DNA of 64,000 nucleotides, from assembly GCA_022036555.1 (NCBI GenBank), contig CM039119.1, positions 40,059,255-40,123,254 on the forward strand. The letters are read 5' to 3'. The first letter of the stretch is position 1. The number at the start of each line of letters is the position of its first letter. Both the position numbers and the translations under genes were made by a program. This DNA is from Microstegium vimineum. Its lineage: Eukaryota > Streptophyta > Magnoliopsida > Poales > Poaceae. Below are positions 23,152 through 35,937 of this stretch, in pieces. The notes under the pieces were generated by a model. The model was not told the DNA's origin, searched no databases, and worked only from the letters and a program-made list of their open reading frames with translations.

Positions 23152-24876
23152 TCTCAGAACTCTTTCATTCTTCTTGTATTATAGCACAAACCGTGTGAAT
23201 TACAATGCAATGAGATTGCCGAATTGCAAGAGGATTCCTCCGTGTCCGATCGCAAATATAATATTTATATGTCTTGGACAATGTTTGCTCCACCTTTTGA
23301 AAAAGTTTGACCAATATAAGGATTTTAAAAATATTCAGCTTGCTAATATCAAGAACATATGTGTAGATTTATCTTCTTAAAACACAGAAAATGCAGAGCA
23401 GGGCAAGCACAAAGATTGTGTATCCGGACAAGTTCAAATAAGTGTGCCTGGGAATTGGAACTTTCCGCTGAATGCCCAGCAAATGCCAAGCAAATTGGTT
23501 ACCCATGTCCTATGTGGGGCCCATTTGCTAGGCACATTCATCCATCTGGAGTTAAAAAAAAGACTGCCGTACTCATTAAAAGGTAAGAAAAATTCTCTGC
23601 CTCTGGTGAGTGCACTGTGCGTTGAACTCGGGCAATTTTGGTAATTTTGCTATCTGCATTTCTACGAGCGTTTGGTCCTATACAATTGCGCTTTTTTTTG
23701 ACTGATGAAGTACATTATGGTTGGTTGGTCATGACAAACACGTTACAATGTGATGATTCAGCAACATTATTATATATCAGCTGTAGACAAATGTGCAACT
23801 GAATCATACTGCCTACTAATTCCTGAAGGTATTTACCTTCAAACATCGTCTCAATATCTATAACTGATCACTTGATGCTACAACAACTGACTAAAAGGTA
23901 CCCCTTCATCCCAAATTACAAGACATTTCAAAAATCTTGGAGAGTCAAAACATCTCAAATTTGATCAATAATTATAGAGAAAATTATAAAAATTTATGAC
24001 ATCCAATAAACATACTATGAAAAATATAATTATAAAGAATCTAATGATACTTAGTCGACATTATCAATGTTATTATATTATTATATAAGTTTGGTCAAAT
24101 TTGAGATACTTTGACTCTCCAAGATTATGCCTTATAATTTGAGATGGAGGGAGTAACAGAGAACTTGGTGGTGGCCACAGAATCAGTCACAATAATATAT
24201 ATCCATTAAGTTTGATGGAGTAAGCCAAAAGGTTACACAACTAGCAACAATAATGGTTTGAATATACAAATCAGTATAAATACTGCTTTTGGACGGATAA
24301 AGGTACACAAAATCAAGATTAGTTCAACTATCATGAAAAACAAAAATAAACATGTGTATATGTCTGAACATGTCGATAAAGAGCCTGGTGCCAAACATAA
24401 ACCTTCAATCCAAAATTTGTACATCTGAGAGAATTACACGATATAACCCTCTAAAACACTTGCTGCCTACCAATGACAGATGGGCATTTACCAAGTGGAA
24501 CATAACCCCTCGTGACATAAAAGAAAAAGAAAAAAAAACTCTTTGCTCCCAGTAAGAAAAACATCAGTAGCTCCAGTTACAACACTTTTAGCAAGGTATG
24601 TCACGCGGTGAGGTGTGGGGATGATTCTAATGTCAATTAGTGTGGAACAGTAGTGCATATATATGAACCATAGAAGGAAACCATGAATATCAATGACACG
24701 TGAAAAGTTAGTTTTTGTCCCAACTTGGAATCAAAGTCTTAACCTCTAAATCATTTCTCTGGAGTACCAACATAATCTCATAACCACCAAGTCAGGTAGC
24801 ACAAGAGAGTCATATTTTCAGTTACCAATCATATGATTGGGTGAGCATATGGTTCCTTTTCATGGTCATAAGTGAT
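23152..24876. other. Intergenic region between the DUF599 and Rab genes
   Basis: The region holds the 3' untranslated region of the DUF599 gene, one Stowaway element at 23901-24153, and the 3' untranslated region of the convergent Rab gene (about 24590-24876). I see no further gene. Confidence 0.5.
23901..24153. mobile_element. Stowaway MITE
   Basis: CCCCTTCATCCCAAATTACA on the left pairs with the inverted right end TATAATTTGAGATGGAGGGAG. TA lies at 23899-23900 and 24154-24155. Subterminal AAAATCTTGGAGAGTC is mirrored by GACTCTCCAAGATT. It is little decayed and sits 0.75 kb downstream of the DUF599 stop. Confidence 0.9.
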
Positions 24877-26432
24877 TTAGGATGAACAGCACCCTGACTT
24901 CTTCACAGCAGAGACATCATCCTTGCCACCAACGTTGATGGTTTGCCCTCTTGGTGGAGCAGCGGGGTCATCACCAATGTCAAGGGCCTTCTTGCTGACC
25001 ACACGATAGATCTGAGTTAGGACCTCAGTGAAAGCACTCTCGACGTTCATGGACTCCAGTGCGGATGTTTCCATGAAGAAGGTGCTTTCCCTCTCGGCGA
25101 AGCCCTTGGCATCCTCCACAGATACAGCTCTAAGGTGTCGCAGATCAGCTTTGTTGCCAACCAGCATGATGACAATGTTTGCATCAGTATGATCCCGGAG
25201 CTCCTTTAACCACCTCTCCACATTCTCAAACGTCACATGGCGTGTCACATCATACACGACAAGTGCGCCAACAGCCCCTCTATAGTACGCACTTGTAATT
25301 GCCCGATACCTACAAAGGGAGGATGATGTATGTATGACAAACTTAAGCTCCGTCGTCCAAAGAAAAATTGCTAGCGAAATTAGGCAATAAATAATACAGC
25401 TGAGCAGGCCAAACAAAATAGCTACAGAGAACGTAATAATTTGAAAAAATGCCAAGAAATCAGCATCATATTCTTATCGAAATGGTACATGAAAATTTAA
25501 AAAATGTTAGCCTGCATTCCCAATCAGGTGCAACTATTTGTCTAGAAGCACCACAAGAAAAATGAAGATAGAACTACACAAACAATGGGAAACAATCCTA
25601 TAATATTTACAGTTTTACACAACCACTACACAATTTACATTTTGCAAGAGAGCTGCCAAGTGCCACCATATAATATGGTTAATTTAGAGGCAGACTACCA
25701 AACAAAAGAGGCGCTGCCTAATTATGCCTATTGCCATAACCTACAGAGGTTGCAACAGAACATTTTTTTAATGCAGCCAGGAGGGTAGTACAAAACGTAG
25801 AATCAATCACCCAACATATTACCAGATACGATAATGACAGGATATCACGAAAATGCAGCCATGATGACAGAAACTTTGTGGACAGCGATGGTAGGAATTA
25901 ATAAATTGGAACAAGTACGAGGACATCAGTAATTTGCAATTTGCAAGGCTGTAGCTGTTCCTTCATAGAACCAGAGAATGCCTCATGAATGAATACTGTT
26001 TGAAGATCAATGTAAATCTAGGGGACTGCACTGCATATAGGAGGACAACAAGGCGTGGCCGATTCCCATTTGCACAAGGAAGACAACGTTGCGTTATGTT
26101 GCATTGCATTGGATAGATGGATGAGTACTAATTAATTTCAATCCAACAAGATGATGCTAGACCAAGAAAGTAAATAATATAAACAAATCTAGAAAAAGAA
26201 TGGCTGATGAGTACCTCTCCTGGCCGGCGGTGTCCCAGATCTGGGCCTTGACGACCTTGTCGTCGACCCTGATGCTCCTGGTGGCAAACTCGACCCCAAT
26301 GGTGGACTTTGACTCGAGGCTGAACTCGTTTCGTGTGAACCTGGAGAGCAGGTTGGATTTGCCGACGCCGGAGTCGCCGATGAGAACGACCTTGAAGAGG
26401 TAGTCGTAGTCGTCCTCCGCCCTGTACGCCAT
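24877..26432 (-). CDS. RABA1-type small GTPase (Rab11 class)
   Basis: Two exons, 26215-26432 and 24877-25309, encode 216 residues. The intron 25310-26214 begins GT and ends AG and splits codon Arg73. Rab11/RABA proteins act in post-Golgi and recycling traffic to the plasma membrane and cell plate. The GTP-binding motifs are complete: GDSGVGKS (19-26), WDTAGQE (66-72), NKAD (125-128) and ETSAL (153-157). The effector region STIGVEFATRS is intact. The tail ends GCCSS, so Cys213 and Cys214 would be geranylgeranylated. The N-terminus MAYRAEDDYDYLFK and the tail pattern point to the RABA1 subgroup, but the exact member is not determined. The intron position after the WDTAGQER motif is the usual one for the family. 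Confidence 0.95.
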
Positions 26433-27106
26433 CGCTGCTGAGCTCCGGCAGGGCACTTGCCTTTCCTTCCTTGCTTCCTGAACCGCGGTTCTTGGGGCAG
26501 GAGGACGGGCAGGTGAGGCCTGCAGCGCTTCTCGGGGGCAGGACGAGGTGTGTAGGACGACGGGAGGTGGACGCGAGGCATGCGGGTGGCGCGTATAAAG
26601 AGGAGGTGGGGTGGGGAGGAGGTGAGGAGAACGTTGAGGGGGCGGCGGAAAAATAGCTAGCAACCGGGCTGCGGCCTGTGGCTTGCTGTGGGCGGCCGGA
26701 CGCGCCACGCCGAGGCTGCCTCGCTGGCCGCCTGTGTCAGCTTGCCGTTCGGCCTCGGTGTCATCTCATCTGCCAACAACACCAAACACATGCGGCGCCA
26801 CCCAGGAACAGGCATGCCGCATGCAGGCCGGCCTTCACGTGATGATGATGATGATCGATTAATCAACCAGATGAATGCAACAAAAATGTTGACGACTATG
26901 TAGTGTAGTACTAGTAGAATCAAACAAAAAAATGTTGGAGACTACACAACTACTCCTATCTAGAGACTGCGTATTGAATGGAACATGAACTTTGCTTGTT
27001 CAAGTCCATGAACCAATTATGTAAATAGTAAACACAACTTATGCTTGATACTTCTAGAGTTTAGGACGGGCGAGCAGCTCTGATTTCTGGAAATGAGCAA
27101 CACATA
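26433..27106. other. Promoter side of the Rab gene
   Basis: A GC-rich leader region reaches to about 26720, then ordinary intergenic DNA. A 183-codon minus frame is only the Rab exon extended upstream through its leader. No separate gene is seen. Confidence 0.45.
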
Positions 27107-27330
27107 GGGAGCGTTTGGTTGCACGCCACCATATATACGACGGGGCAGAGTTGAGGATGGCGGTCATAAAACAGTTGTTTGATTGAGCAATAAATTGAAA
27201 CCTGCCACAATCTTTTTGACTGGTTAAGCAGGGAATCTCGCCACACCTATGACGTCCGATTACTCCGCCTCAGTTCTGTGGCGACGCCACAACATGCATG
27301 GCTGACAACAACCAACAACCAAACAGCCCC
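27107..27330. mobile_element. MITE with GTTTGGTTG-type inverted ends
   Basis: The left end GGGAGCGTTTGGTTG pairs with the inverted right end GGGGCTGTTTGGTTG. The body is about 224 bp and non-coding. The target duplication is not clear, so the superfamily is open. Confidence 0.55.
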
Positions 27331-28334
27331 ATGATATAATCCATCGTCAAGACGTGCATGCACGTCTATGTTTAGTGGCTAAACATGTCAGGATAGATGT
27401 GGTCACTGAAATCTTCGGTTAGACGTTGAAACGTGAAGAGAACTAGTTTAATTCAGGGGCCAAGGTAGATAGTTGCTAATAGTGGTGCAAATACACTACT
27501 TAATACAACTAGTTGGCTTCCTGTTTGAGAATTTTTTTTATAATATTACTAGTTTAATTTAATAAATAATTGTATAATTAAGAGCTAGAAGGGGAAAAAA
27601 TAATAGATATAGGATTATGTCGTATGGCTAAGAGGATTCTAATTAATTGGCAACTGTTTGTTGTCCATGCCCGCCGATAAGTTGTGCCAAATCACATACG
27701 AAGACACATGCAGGAGACACAGAAGCTGCAGCCCCATCAAGTTATCCACATGTGCCAGATCATGTCCACGTACACGTACGTAGTTTGCACCCACTGACAA
27801 GTTGTGCCACATATGCTAGGTTCATCATCAAGACGTGAATTGCATACATAGACTGATCTGTAGTTGAATTGGCAATATGCACGCCAACATGCACGTCAAA
27901 CTGCAAAATAATTTTAAATCTTTGAACTGTAGCGTTTCGTTTGTATTTGGTAATTATTGTTCAATCATGAAGTAACTAGACTCAAAAGATTCATCTCGTA
28001 AATTACAAATAAACTGTATAATTAATTATATTTTTTACATATATTTAATATTTTATGCATATGTCCAAAGATTCTATGTGACGGAGGGTCTTGTAAAATT
28101 TTGGAATTTTGAAGGGAACTAAACAGGGTAAGACCTGTTATTCCAAATAAACCTCAAAGGACTAGTCATGTGCGGATAGAGGGGAAATGATGGAATTTAG
28201 TCTCACATTACTAGTTGAAGTGGAGGATACATTCTTAAATATGAGTTTAATGAGTCTAGTGTGGGAAAAGGAAGAAGGGTACTTCATCGAGTCTAGTGTT
28301 GGGAGAGAATGAAACTCCACACGTCAAGATTTAT
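27331..28334. other. Intergenic DNA
   Basis: AT-rich sequence with no gene. A stretch near 27670-27830 partly repeats phrases found near 27300-27380 (gttgtgcca and catcaagacgtg), suggesting a decayed duplication. Confidence 0.35.
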
Positions 28335-28451
28335 TGCATGTTTGGAACGCGGGAATTTTTCCTGTTCCTGTACTTTTTCCTGTGAAAATGAACTGATTCC
28401 TATAAAATTCTTGCGCAATTCCTGTGAAATTCCTGCGTTCCAAACAGACCC
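28335..28451. mobile_element. Tourist-type MITE related to the PIF element at 35484
   Basis: The left end TGTTTGGAACGCGGGAATTT pairs with the inverted right end TGTTTGGAACGCAGGAATTT. Possible TAT flanks lie at 28332-28334 and 28452-28454. The TTTGGAAC core is shared with both ends of the PIF/Harbinger element at 35484-38395. Confidence 0.65.
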
Positions 28452-28739
28452 TATATGTTCTAGAATTAATCATGAACTTACCTAACTTTTCATTGATTAT
28501 ATAACTTTAGGCATAATCACCTTTGATTCTTTGAACACTGACCCTTTTTCTACAATTTAGACATTCTTGATTGGGGGGTAATTGAAAGGAGAGAATGAGA
28601 ATTTGAAGGGAGGAATTTAGAAAAAAAATTATTTATTGTGTGGGAGTGTAACATTTTGTCAAAAAGGGAATATGAGTTTAGAGACTAACTCCCACAATCA
28701 CTTGCATTTGGGCTTTATTTGGCTACACTCTAATCCAAC

Positions 28740-31190
28740 TCAATCCACATGCATTGAGGGCGATAGCCAATGAATAACGGTGCAACAACAGTTGTCGCTA
28801 TGTGGAATCTCTACTCCTAAAACGTTCAAACTGGAATCGTCCACAGACTGCCCTTCGCCCCGCCAGCGACCAACGCCCCATGGACCCCACGACCCCTTCA
28901 CCGCGGTCCTCCCCCAATCAGGAGCGCTCCCTCCTGTCCAATCCGCACCACGCCTCCCCACTGAGCGCCCTTCCCAATCAGCTGGCACGCGACTCCGAAC
29001 CGCAACCTCCCACGCCGATTCCACCATCGGCAACCTCCTGTCGTCACTAGCTCTCACCACCGCCGCCCGGAGGTCACGCATCTGCGGCGCTCCTCACCAC
29101 CACCACCCGTCCATCGCATCTCGCTCCCCTCCCTTTTATCATCTTCACCCGTCGCCAGCTGCCACCGCCGCCGGTGTCGACTCCCCGACCCAACACCCAC
29201 AAGCAGCCGCGGCCAGGACCTCCCTAGGCGCGTCGGCCGGATCTGCCCCGGCCGCGCCTCCTGCTCCTCCTCGCCACCTCCACAGCGGTCAAGGGAATGC
29301 CGCTGCTTCGCGCCGCCGCCGCGAAGTGTTCCCTTTGCCTCGCCCCCGACGCCGCCACCAAGCGCCCCCAGCGCTGCCGTGGACATGGGAGACGACACCC
29401 ACCTCTCCACCACCAAAACCTCCTCCTCCTGTGGCGGCGATGGCGGCGCTACACCGACGTGGGCCCGCCCGACTCTGCGGCAGCAACCAGGGGTGGATCT
29501 GCCATGGGGTGAAGAGAAGGAGGGGGCGGCCAAGCTAGCCACAGGCCGCAGCAAGCTGCAGCAGGGACGCCACCGGCACCCGGCAGCCATGCGCACTCTG
29601 CTAAACTGCTTGCTGTGGGCTCTTTTTTTTAGCCTACGGAAGGTAAATCCTTTTGCATTCTGCTTCGGCATCACTGGCAGTAGAACTCTAAAATAAATTT
29701 TGCCTCAGTGGAAAAATCATCGTTGTTATAACTGAATCTATTTTGAATATTTGTTTCTTGTGTCACCTTAATACAGGATGGTTTGATAATTGACCCCAGT
29801 GCCTGTTTCATTAAATCATTTACAGTAAGACAGGTTATGGTTATGATTGGCATCACATTTCCAGGTTGTGACAGGGCTGTTAGTTGCTGAAGTAAATGTC
29901 AATACAATGTGTGAGCTAGGATCCAGAGGTGTCTCCCTGGTAGATAACGTATCTTCCTATGATGTTTTCCTGTACAAAAATTACCATTTAGGGGCAACCA
30001 AAACCAATATGCAGTAGTCAGATTTAGCTAAAGTTTTCCTGTATATCTTTTATATGTCTTGCATGATCTCAAAGTAGTGACCTGAAGAAACATATATTTC
30101 AGGTCTCAATGGCTATGCGCACTCTAGGGACATTTGGTGTAAGAACAGCTTGGTATGATGAAATTATATGTGCTAGAAGTTTATTAGTGCATAGAAGACC
30201 AGAAAAACTGATAAAATGGCAATTGTAAAAGAAGGAACTTCAGATTGTAACATAAAATGAGCTGACCAGTCAGAGTTAGAATTCCTATTTTCTACTCTAT
30301 TAACATTGTATATCTCATATGAAGGATTTCTGACTTTGCTTTCCTTGTGCTGCAGCTTATCCTATTTATTTATACATTATGCACTTCTTGTCGCATACGT
30401 GGCGCGCTCTTCAGATATCATAACAAACTCATTGGGTATTCCATTGTAAGACTTATGTTTTATTTTCTTTTACTTTAGACAAACGTGTGTCATTGCATTA
30501 AGAATAAATGAAGTTTGTTACATCCAAAAAACAACTACAGAAGATAGAATAACTTTAACTTTACCTATGGGTTGTAGAATCCTAAGAAGCCCCAAAGTGT
30601 CATTAGTCATCACAGTGCAATTGAGTTAGTATTCAATGATTCAGTCTTGCATTCTCTTAAGCCATTGACGGCGTGCTATGGTTACAGATCGATGGGAGAG
30701 TGCTACCCTGTTTTCTCTGGCTTTCGGAGGGATTTGTTACTTTGGAAGGTAATTGTCAATTACTAATATATCAGACATCCTGAACATCAACAATTGTAAA
30801 CATTTGAGCAAATGGCTCCTTTTAGTTTTATAGCATTTTGATTAGACTTGAAGGTTCATCACAAGGTATATCCAAGATATAAGCTATGCCACCTACTGAT
30901 TACATGCAGTGCAGCTAGGAATCCTTATTTTATGGATGTTGAGTGTCTTCCTAGCATTACAAAGTGACTGTACAAGTAATTCTGATCTTAGGGATGGGTT
31001 AGTTAAATTCTTACTTCATCATGTTATAACTGTTTATTAATTACTACTTCCCCAAGATATTATATTATATAAGCACTAAAACAAGCTGTATTGATGACCA
31101 CAGCCAGCGACTGATTGGTGCAGTAAATGGATTTCTGGTATGTCGGCATCCTAGCGTCCTTCACTTCTCTTGTTGTAAGTGCTAATGCTA
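28740..31190. other. GC-rich island followed by exon-like fragments
   Basis: Between 28840 and 29590 the DNA is strongly GC-rich with open frames of 206 and 252 codons on opposite strands, neither with a recognisable domain. From 29600 to 31190 it is AT-rich, with short stretches that could be exons, for example 30355-30440 and 31127-31190. The latter reads MDFWYVGILASFTSLVV, a possible membrane segment. I cannot assemble a gene. A degraded or transposon-captured gene is one explanation. Confidence 0.3.
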
Positions 31191-31199
31191 TCAGATATG

Positions 31200-31572
31200 C
31201 ACCAAAGTTGCCTGATGGATTTTACATTCAAGAAACCTGTTATAATTATTTCAAAAATATCTCATTAGAGGAACATGTCTGGTGGTTAAAAGGCAAAGTA
31301 CCTCGCCTGGAACGGTTATAGAACCTCTGGAAAGAGAGGAACAGAAGAATCTTCAACAACACATATGAAACGGTGATGCAAGTAGCTGCGAGAATTAAAG
31401 ATGACAGAGCAAAGAAGAAGAGTGTTTCGATAGGGGGCTATTTATTGATATGTGTTCCGTTTCGCTACTGCCCTGGAAGGGCTGTTGGTTTATGACTGTA
31501 CATACATAAACATCTTTTCTATTCCCAATCATAATTGAAGGGCAGAGCTCCTATCAATTTTTCAAAAAAAAA
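31200..31572 (+). mobile_element. 3' end of a LINE (non-LTR retrotransposon)
   Basis: The translation contains VWWLKGK, then after a stop NLWKERNRRIFNN, which matches the extreme C-terminus of plant L1-type reverse-transcriptase proteins. A typical L1 3' end (gggcagagctcct) follows and finishes in an A tract at 31564-31572. Only the tail is present, as expected for 5'-truncated insertion. Confidence 0.7.
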
Positions 31573-31623
31573 GTGATAAAACAACAGAAGGCATTTTCCA
31601 AAATATAATATTATATCATTGTC

Positions 31624-31664
<41 letters not shown>
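31624..31664. repeat. (TG)n(AG)n microsatellite
   Basis: About eight TG units pass directly into about thirteen AG units. Confidence 0.95.
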
Positions 31665-33530
31665 ATCATTGTAGTTCAAGTACACACAGGTACAGACAAA
31701 GAACGGCATGAGTAAAACATTGCATAAGCTCAATACTCATACGCAGATAGGTTCTTTTGACACGAAACATGATCATTTTTTTATAATGTGATGTGATTTT
31801 CGTCCATTTTATATGCTTCTATTTGGACATAAAAGATGCCCTTGTCACAAATTTAGATCATCAGACAACTTGGGAACTACTTTATTCCTTTGGCGTAGAT
31901 AGTAACTTACCATATGTGGTTTACACAGGTGGTGGCAAGTGGAAACCTACAGTGGAGTTCTCTTCTTGAAGCGAATTTCGCTGCTGCTCCACAAAGTATA
32001 CCAATAATTGCTCTTTCATTTTTATACCAGATAATCCTGTTTACCATCCATGTTTATTTGAATAAAATTATCTTCTTGACACTAGACTGAGTTTTCCCTA
32101 ACAGAATGTGGTTCCTGTTCTCTGTACAAATTTGGAGGGAGACCTGTCAAATAGCAAGTTTAATTGCTGGGCTCTTTGTTTAAATTGTTATTCAGCAATC
32201 AGTACAGCAGTCCAGTAGCAAGTTTAATTAACCAGGCTAGCCAAACCAATCATTGCACTTTGATCGATGATTTTGTGTTGTGTTCACAAAATTTGCATAG
32301 GTCTCGGTTTCTGAGTACCCTCGAGGTTCACGTGTAATGGTTGTTTACTCATGATTATTGGCTTCAATTGTTGCAGATGGAGAGATAGAACTAGAAGACA
32401 CGATGTACAACGCCTATTGATATATGATGGTTAGTTCATTATTATGAACATCAATTGATACACCATAGCCTGGTTACCATGATCAAATTAAATATTGTAG
32501 TTTCCTGGGCTTACTACCTATGTGATTAAAATTTAAAATGTTTCAGTTCAACACTATGCATCAATAGGTTTAAGAGGCATCGTGCAATGTATGCACAAAA
32601 TGTATCTGAATTTACAGTTAGAGATACTTGTGTTCTACACTGCCATCTATATATGAAAAAAATATCTATTCAGACCAATCTTAGTTAATCGGGCTAGAAA
32701 ACAATATGAGGTCACTTAGAACCATCGGTTTAACGGTTCATGTAAATATATATAATTCCAACTTATTATTTATGTTTGTCTGGTGCACAGAATGGCCAAA
32801 GACTACGTAAGAATGATCGACCTATTGATGTATGATGAGAATATCTTAGCAACATGGGAAAAAGACAATGAAAAGGAGAGTCGTGGATGACTTATCTATC
32901 ATGCAATTATTTTTAGTTGTTACTAAATTTTACGCTTATTTATTAGAATGTAGCATGAAATAGTATGTTGCTAAGCCTAAGTTAAAATTTCTGTCTTGAT
33001 TTTGACCCACTTTTTTCTATTATACTCTTACCGCATTCAAAATTTGAGGCTCCTAACCTATTATTTTTCTTACTTTTATTGTATTGAACCATTGAAGATT
33101 TTAGGTTTTCCGTAGCAACGCACGGGCATATGCTAGTTCTACCAAATAAGGCACTAGTCTTGCACACGTGTGTCGCATGTTTGGTCATATAATTTTTAGG
33201 TGGTTGCATAGAGAGAATGTATCCGGAGTATGCTTAAAGCTGATTGCTTCACTATGAAATTGCGACTTCATATGGCAATATAACAAATTCACAAGCATAA
33301 ATGTTTAGCTGCAAACTTAAAGAGTAACAAGAGAACCCCACCTGCATGTGTACATAACTGAAAAATAGCAAACGGTCCATACAACAATTATCGGCATAAT
33401 AGCTGTTATACTGAATCCACTTTGTATGATCGCATCCAAGTTTTGCAGTACTTGATGAAAAAAAAAGCAGATTACAAAGAGCTTCTTCTGAGTTTCAGCA
33501 GACAAAAGGACTGATAAAAAAAAAAAGAGA
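31665..33530. other. AT-rich intergenic DNA
   Basis: No gene is recognised. Open frames are short and without domains. The phrase gtagcaacgcacgggcata near 33112-33130 is of the kind often found at the edges of grass repeats. Confidence 0.4.
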
Positions 33531-33536
33531 AATGCT

Positions 33537-34146
33537 AACCAACACACGTGTGCTGGTTAGGAAACGAACACACGATTTTTTTTCTCTCCTACTCCTCTCC
33601 CTCCTGACCTGCTCTGCTCGAGCTCGCGTCGCCGCCCGGCCTGGCCCATCCTGCCGTCGACGCGCTCGCGCCGACCCCGCGCGGCCGCCGGATCGTCGCA
33701 CTGCCCCCGCGCTCGCCGGCCGCGCGCCCGCTCCTGAGTCTTCTTCTAGGGTTCCGGAGAGCTCCACCCCTTCTTCTCCAACTCCGGTGGGGTATAGATG
33801 GCCGGCCAGCCGGAGGAGATAGGTAGGCCAGACGGTGGGGATGGTCGATGGGCGGTTTAGGGGAAGCTGGTGGCGGTAGTGGCGGTCGGGCCAGGCCAGG
33901 GCGAGGGAAGCTCGTCGGAGTTGGAGAAGATGGCGGCGGTGGGGGTGAGGGGAAGAGGGCGGTCGCCGCGGGCGCTAGGGTTCCGGCCGACGAACCCTAA
34001 CGCCCGCGGCGGGGAGGTGGTCGGCGGCGGGGGAGCTCCTGCTGTCCGCCGTCCGCCGTCTGGAGGTAGAAGAAGAGTGCTGACCGCTAGATCTTCATCC
34101 AATGGCTAAAAAAATTCGTGTGTTGGAAGCCAATGAAACACATGGG
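33537..34146. mobile_element. GC-rich block with imperfect inverted ends, possible Pack-type element
   Basis: The left edge (cacgtgtgctgg then aacacacgatttttt) resembles the inverted right edge (catgtgtttcattgg then aacacacgaattttt). The interior is very GC-rich with open frames on both strands and no known domain. A non-autonomous element carrying captured sequence would fit. I found no target duplication. Confidence 0.35.
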
Positions 34147-34455
34147 TGACGTATAGACAAGCTCAAAAAAAAAAGGAAAAGCAATATGAAAGCTAAAATC
34201 AAACACTTCTCTGATTATTACTTTTTTTTTTGCGAAATCTCTGATTATTACTCTAGGGGCAAATTAATTACCAGCAACACTGAAAATGAAAATGGTGGCA
34301 CCACGAGCTAGAAAGGTTTGGAATTCTCTGAATGTTAAAACAGAGCAATCAGAGTTTCAGAACATTCAGCGCTCAAAACTTAAAAGTTAAAACAGAACTC
34401 TGAACGTATCTGAATTCTTCACAATATTCAGATTCACAACATTGAGAATTTATAC

Positions 34456-34672
34456 AGCATAGACATTGACACTCTTTAGGGCACTGCTCATCAGATCATC
34501 TGGGAAGCCCATCTCAACCAACTTTAGCGCCTGTAGTCAAGTGCAAACAAAGGGTGAGTACCACGCACCAACACTAACATGTCTTGTATACACAATGGAA
34601 TAATACAAGCAGTGTTAACAGTACCATCTCTTCCATGCCAGCGGACGCACTATTTGTGAAGGCCATTGTCCA
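34456..34672 (-). pseudogene. C-terminal fragment of a UBA-like protein
   Basis: On the minus strand, a short exon ending GMEEM (about 34624-34672) is followed by a GT donor. A second exon after a cag acceptor at 34534 reads ALKLVEMGFPDDLMSSAL and ends at TAA (about 34456). LVEMGFP followed by a helix is the signature of a ubiquitin-associated domain. The upstream frame is closed by stops. No full gene is present, so this looks like a relic or captured fragment. Confidence 0.35.
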
Positions 34673-35937
34673 TCAGCTAGTCGTGTCAGCGAATGTCGGA
34701 TAGTTACAGCTGCAGAAATAGATCGACACAGAAATTTATGGGGGGGAGTCTTTAATAGTGATTGAGTTGACTATCTCATAAGTTCATCCATATAGCTCTA
34801 TGGGACTGCAATTCCTTTCATTCGGAGAGATTTAAGATCTTCTACATTCTGCATCACTGGGCACACAGTATACACTCGAAAAGGGAATTACTAAGGCCCA
34901 TCCTGTAGCCTATATAATGCGGGGTCTGGGTCAGGCCTATCAACATTTTCCTTGTCTCTTGTGATTGATGCTTTCAAAATTGTTGAATCTGCCATAAAAT
35001 ATTGTACGAGTAATTACATACAGCAAATAACAGTAAAGTTGATTAAGGAAGAACATTGCCTCTGACCCTAAACAAACATACCAAGAGTAGGTGTGGCCAG
35101 TACAGTGTACAGATGATCCAGCATTTGCTCCCTTTGCTTGGCATTCATGTTGCTTTCTATTCCTTTCTTCCTTCTGTTCCTCAGTCATTTCAGCACCCAT
35201 CATCCTTGTCCCATTGCCTTTTACGTTCAAGAACAGTTTCGGCTGTAGTGGTGTGGCCGAGGTTACAACGCTGTTGTTTATGGAGAATTGCATAGTCACA
35301 TATTATTATTTTTGGAAGAAAGATTACAAATATTGACTGTCCTCAGGTTTGTTGCATTATAATTTATAAGGAGTTGTATTGGATGGCTCGGATGTCCCAG
35401 TGTTCTCAAGGCACTGTTTACTTGCTTGAACCCACATCCTAGTATGGTATTCACGCTGTTTTCTGTTCCATCCACTTCTTTTAGACCCTTTTGGAACGTA
35501 GGAATGGAAAACAGAGGAATAGGAAAAAACACAGAAATATGATGTAGTATAAAGTGAAAAACCGCACGAATCTAAAACAGAGGAATACTTGAAGTTTGTT
35601 GTTTGGATTGCAGGAAATTTTTGAACATTCACGTTTTCCCATGCAATGAGGAAATAGCCGTTGGGCAAGTTATCCGTTGCAGCCCTGCAAGTGCCGTTGC
35701 TAGTCTGCATTTTTTTACCTTGGCATTTTTACAGCACCCTGCTGCTCCTGCTATATATAAGCTTGCGTTGTCCAGCAATACCTCTCATCCATCCATCACA
35801 GACAATAGCATTTCTTTCTATGGATTCAAGCTACCAGCGTAAAAAATGAAGAGGAGTTTTTTCTCTTCGTACTCCCTACCTTACAAGAAACTAGTTCATC
35901 CCAATCATCAGAAATACAAGCCATACATACATCAATC

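Noticed and set aside
29054..29674. 206-codon minus frame in the GC-rich island
   Set aside because: Competing frames on both strands, low-complexity composition and no domain. Not called as a gene.
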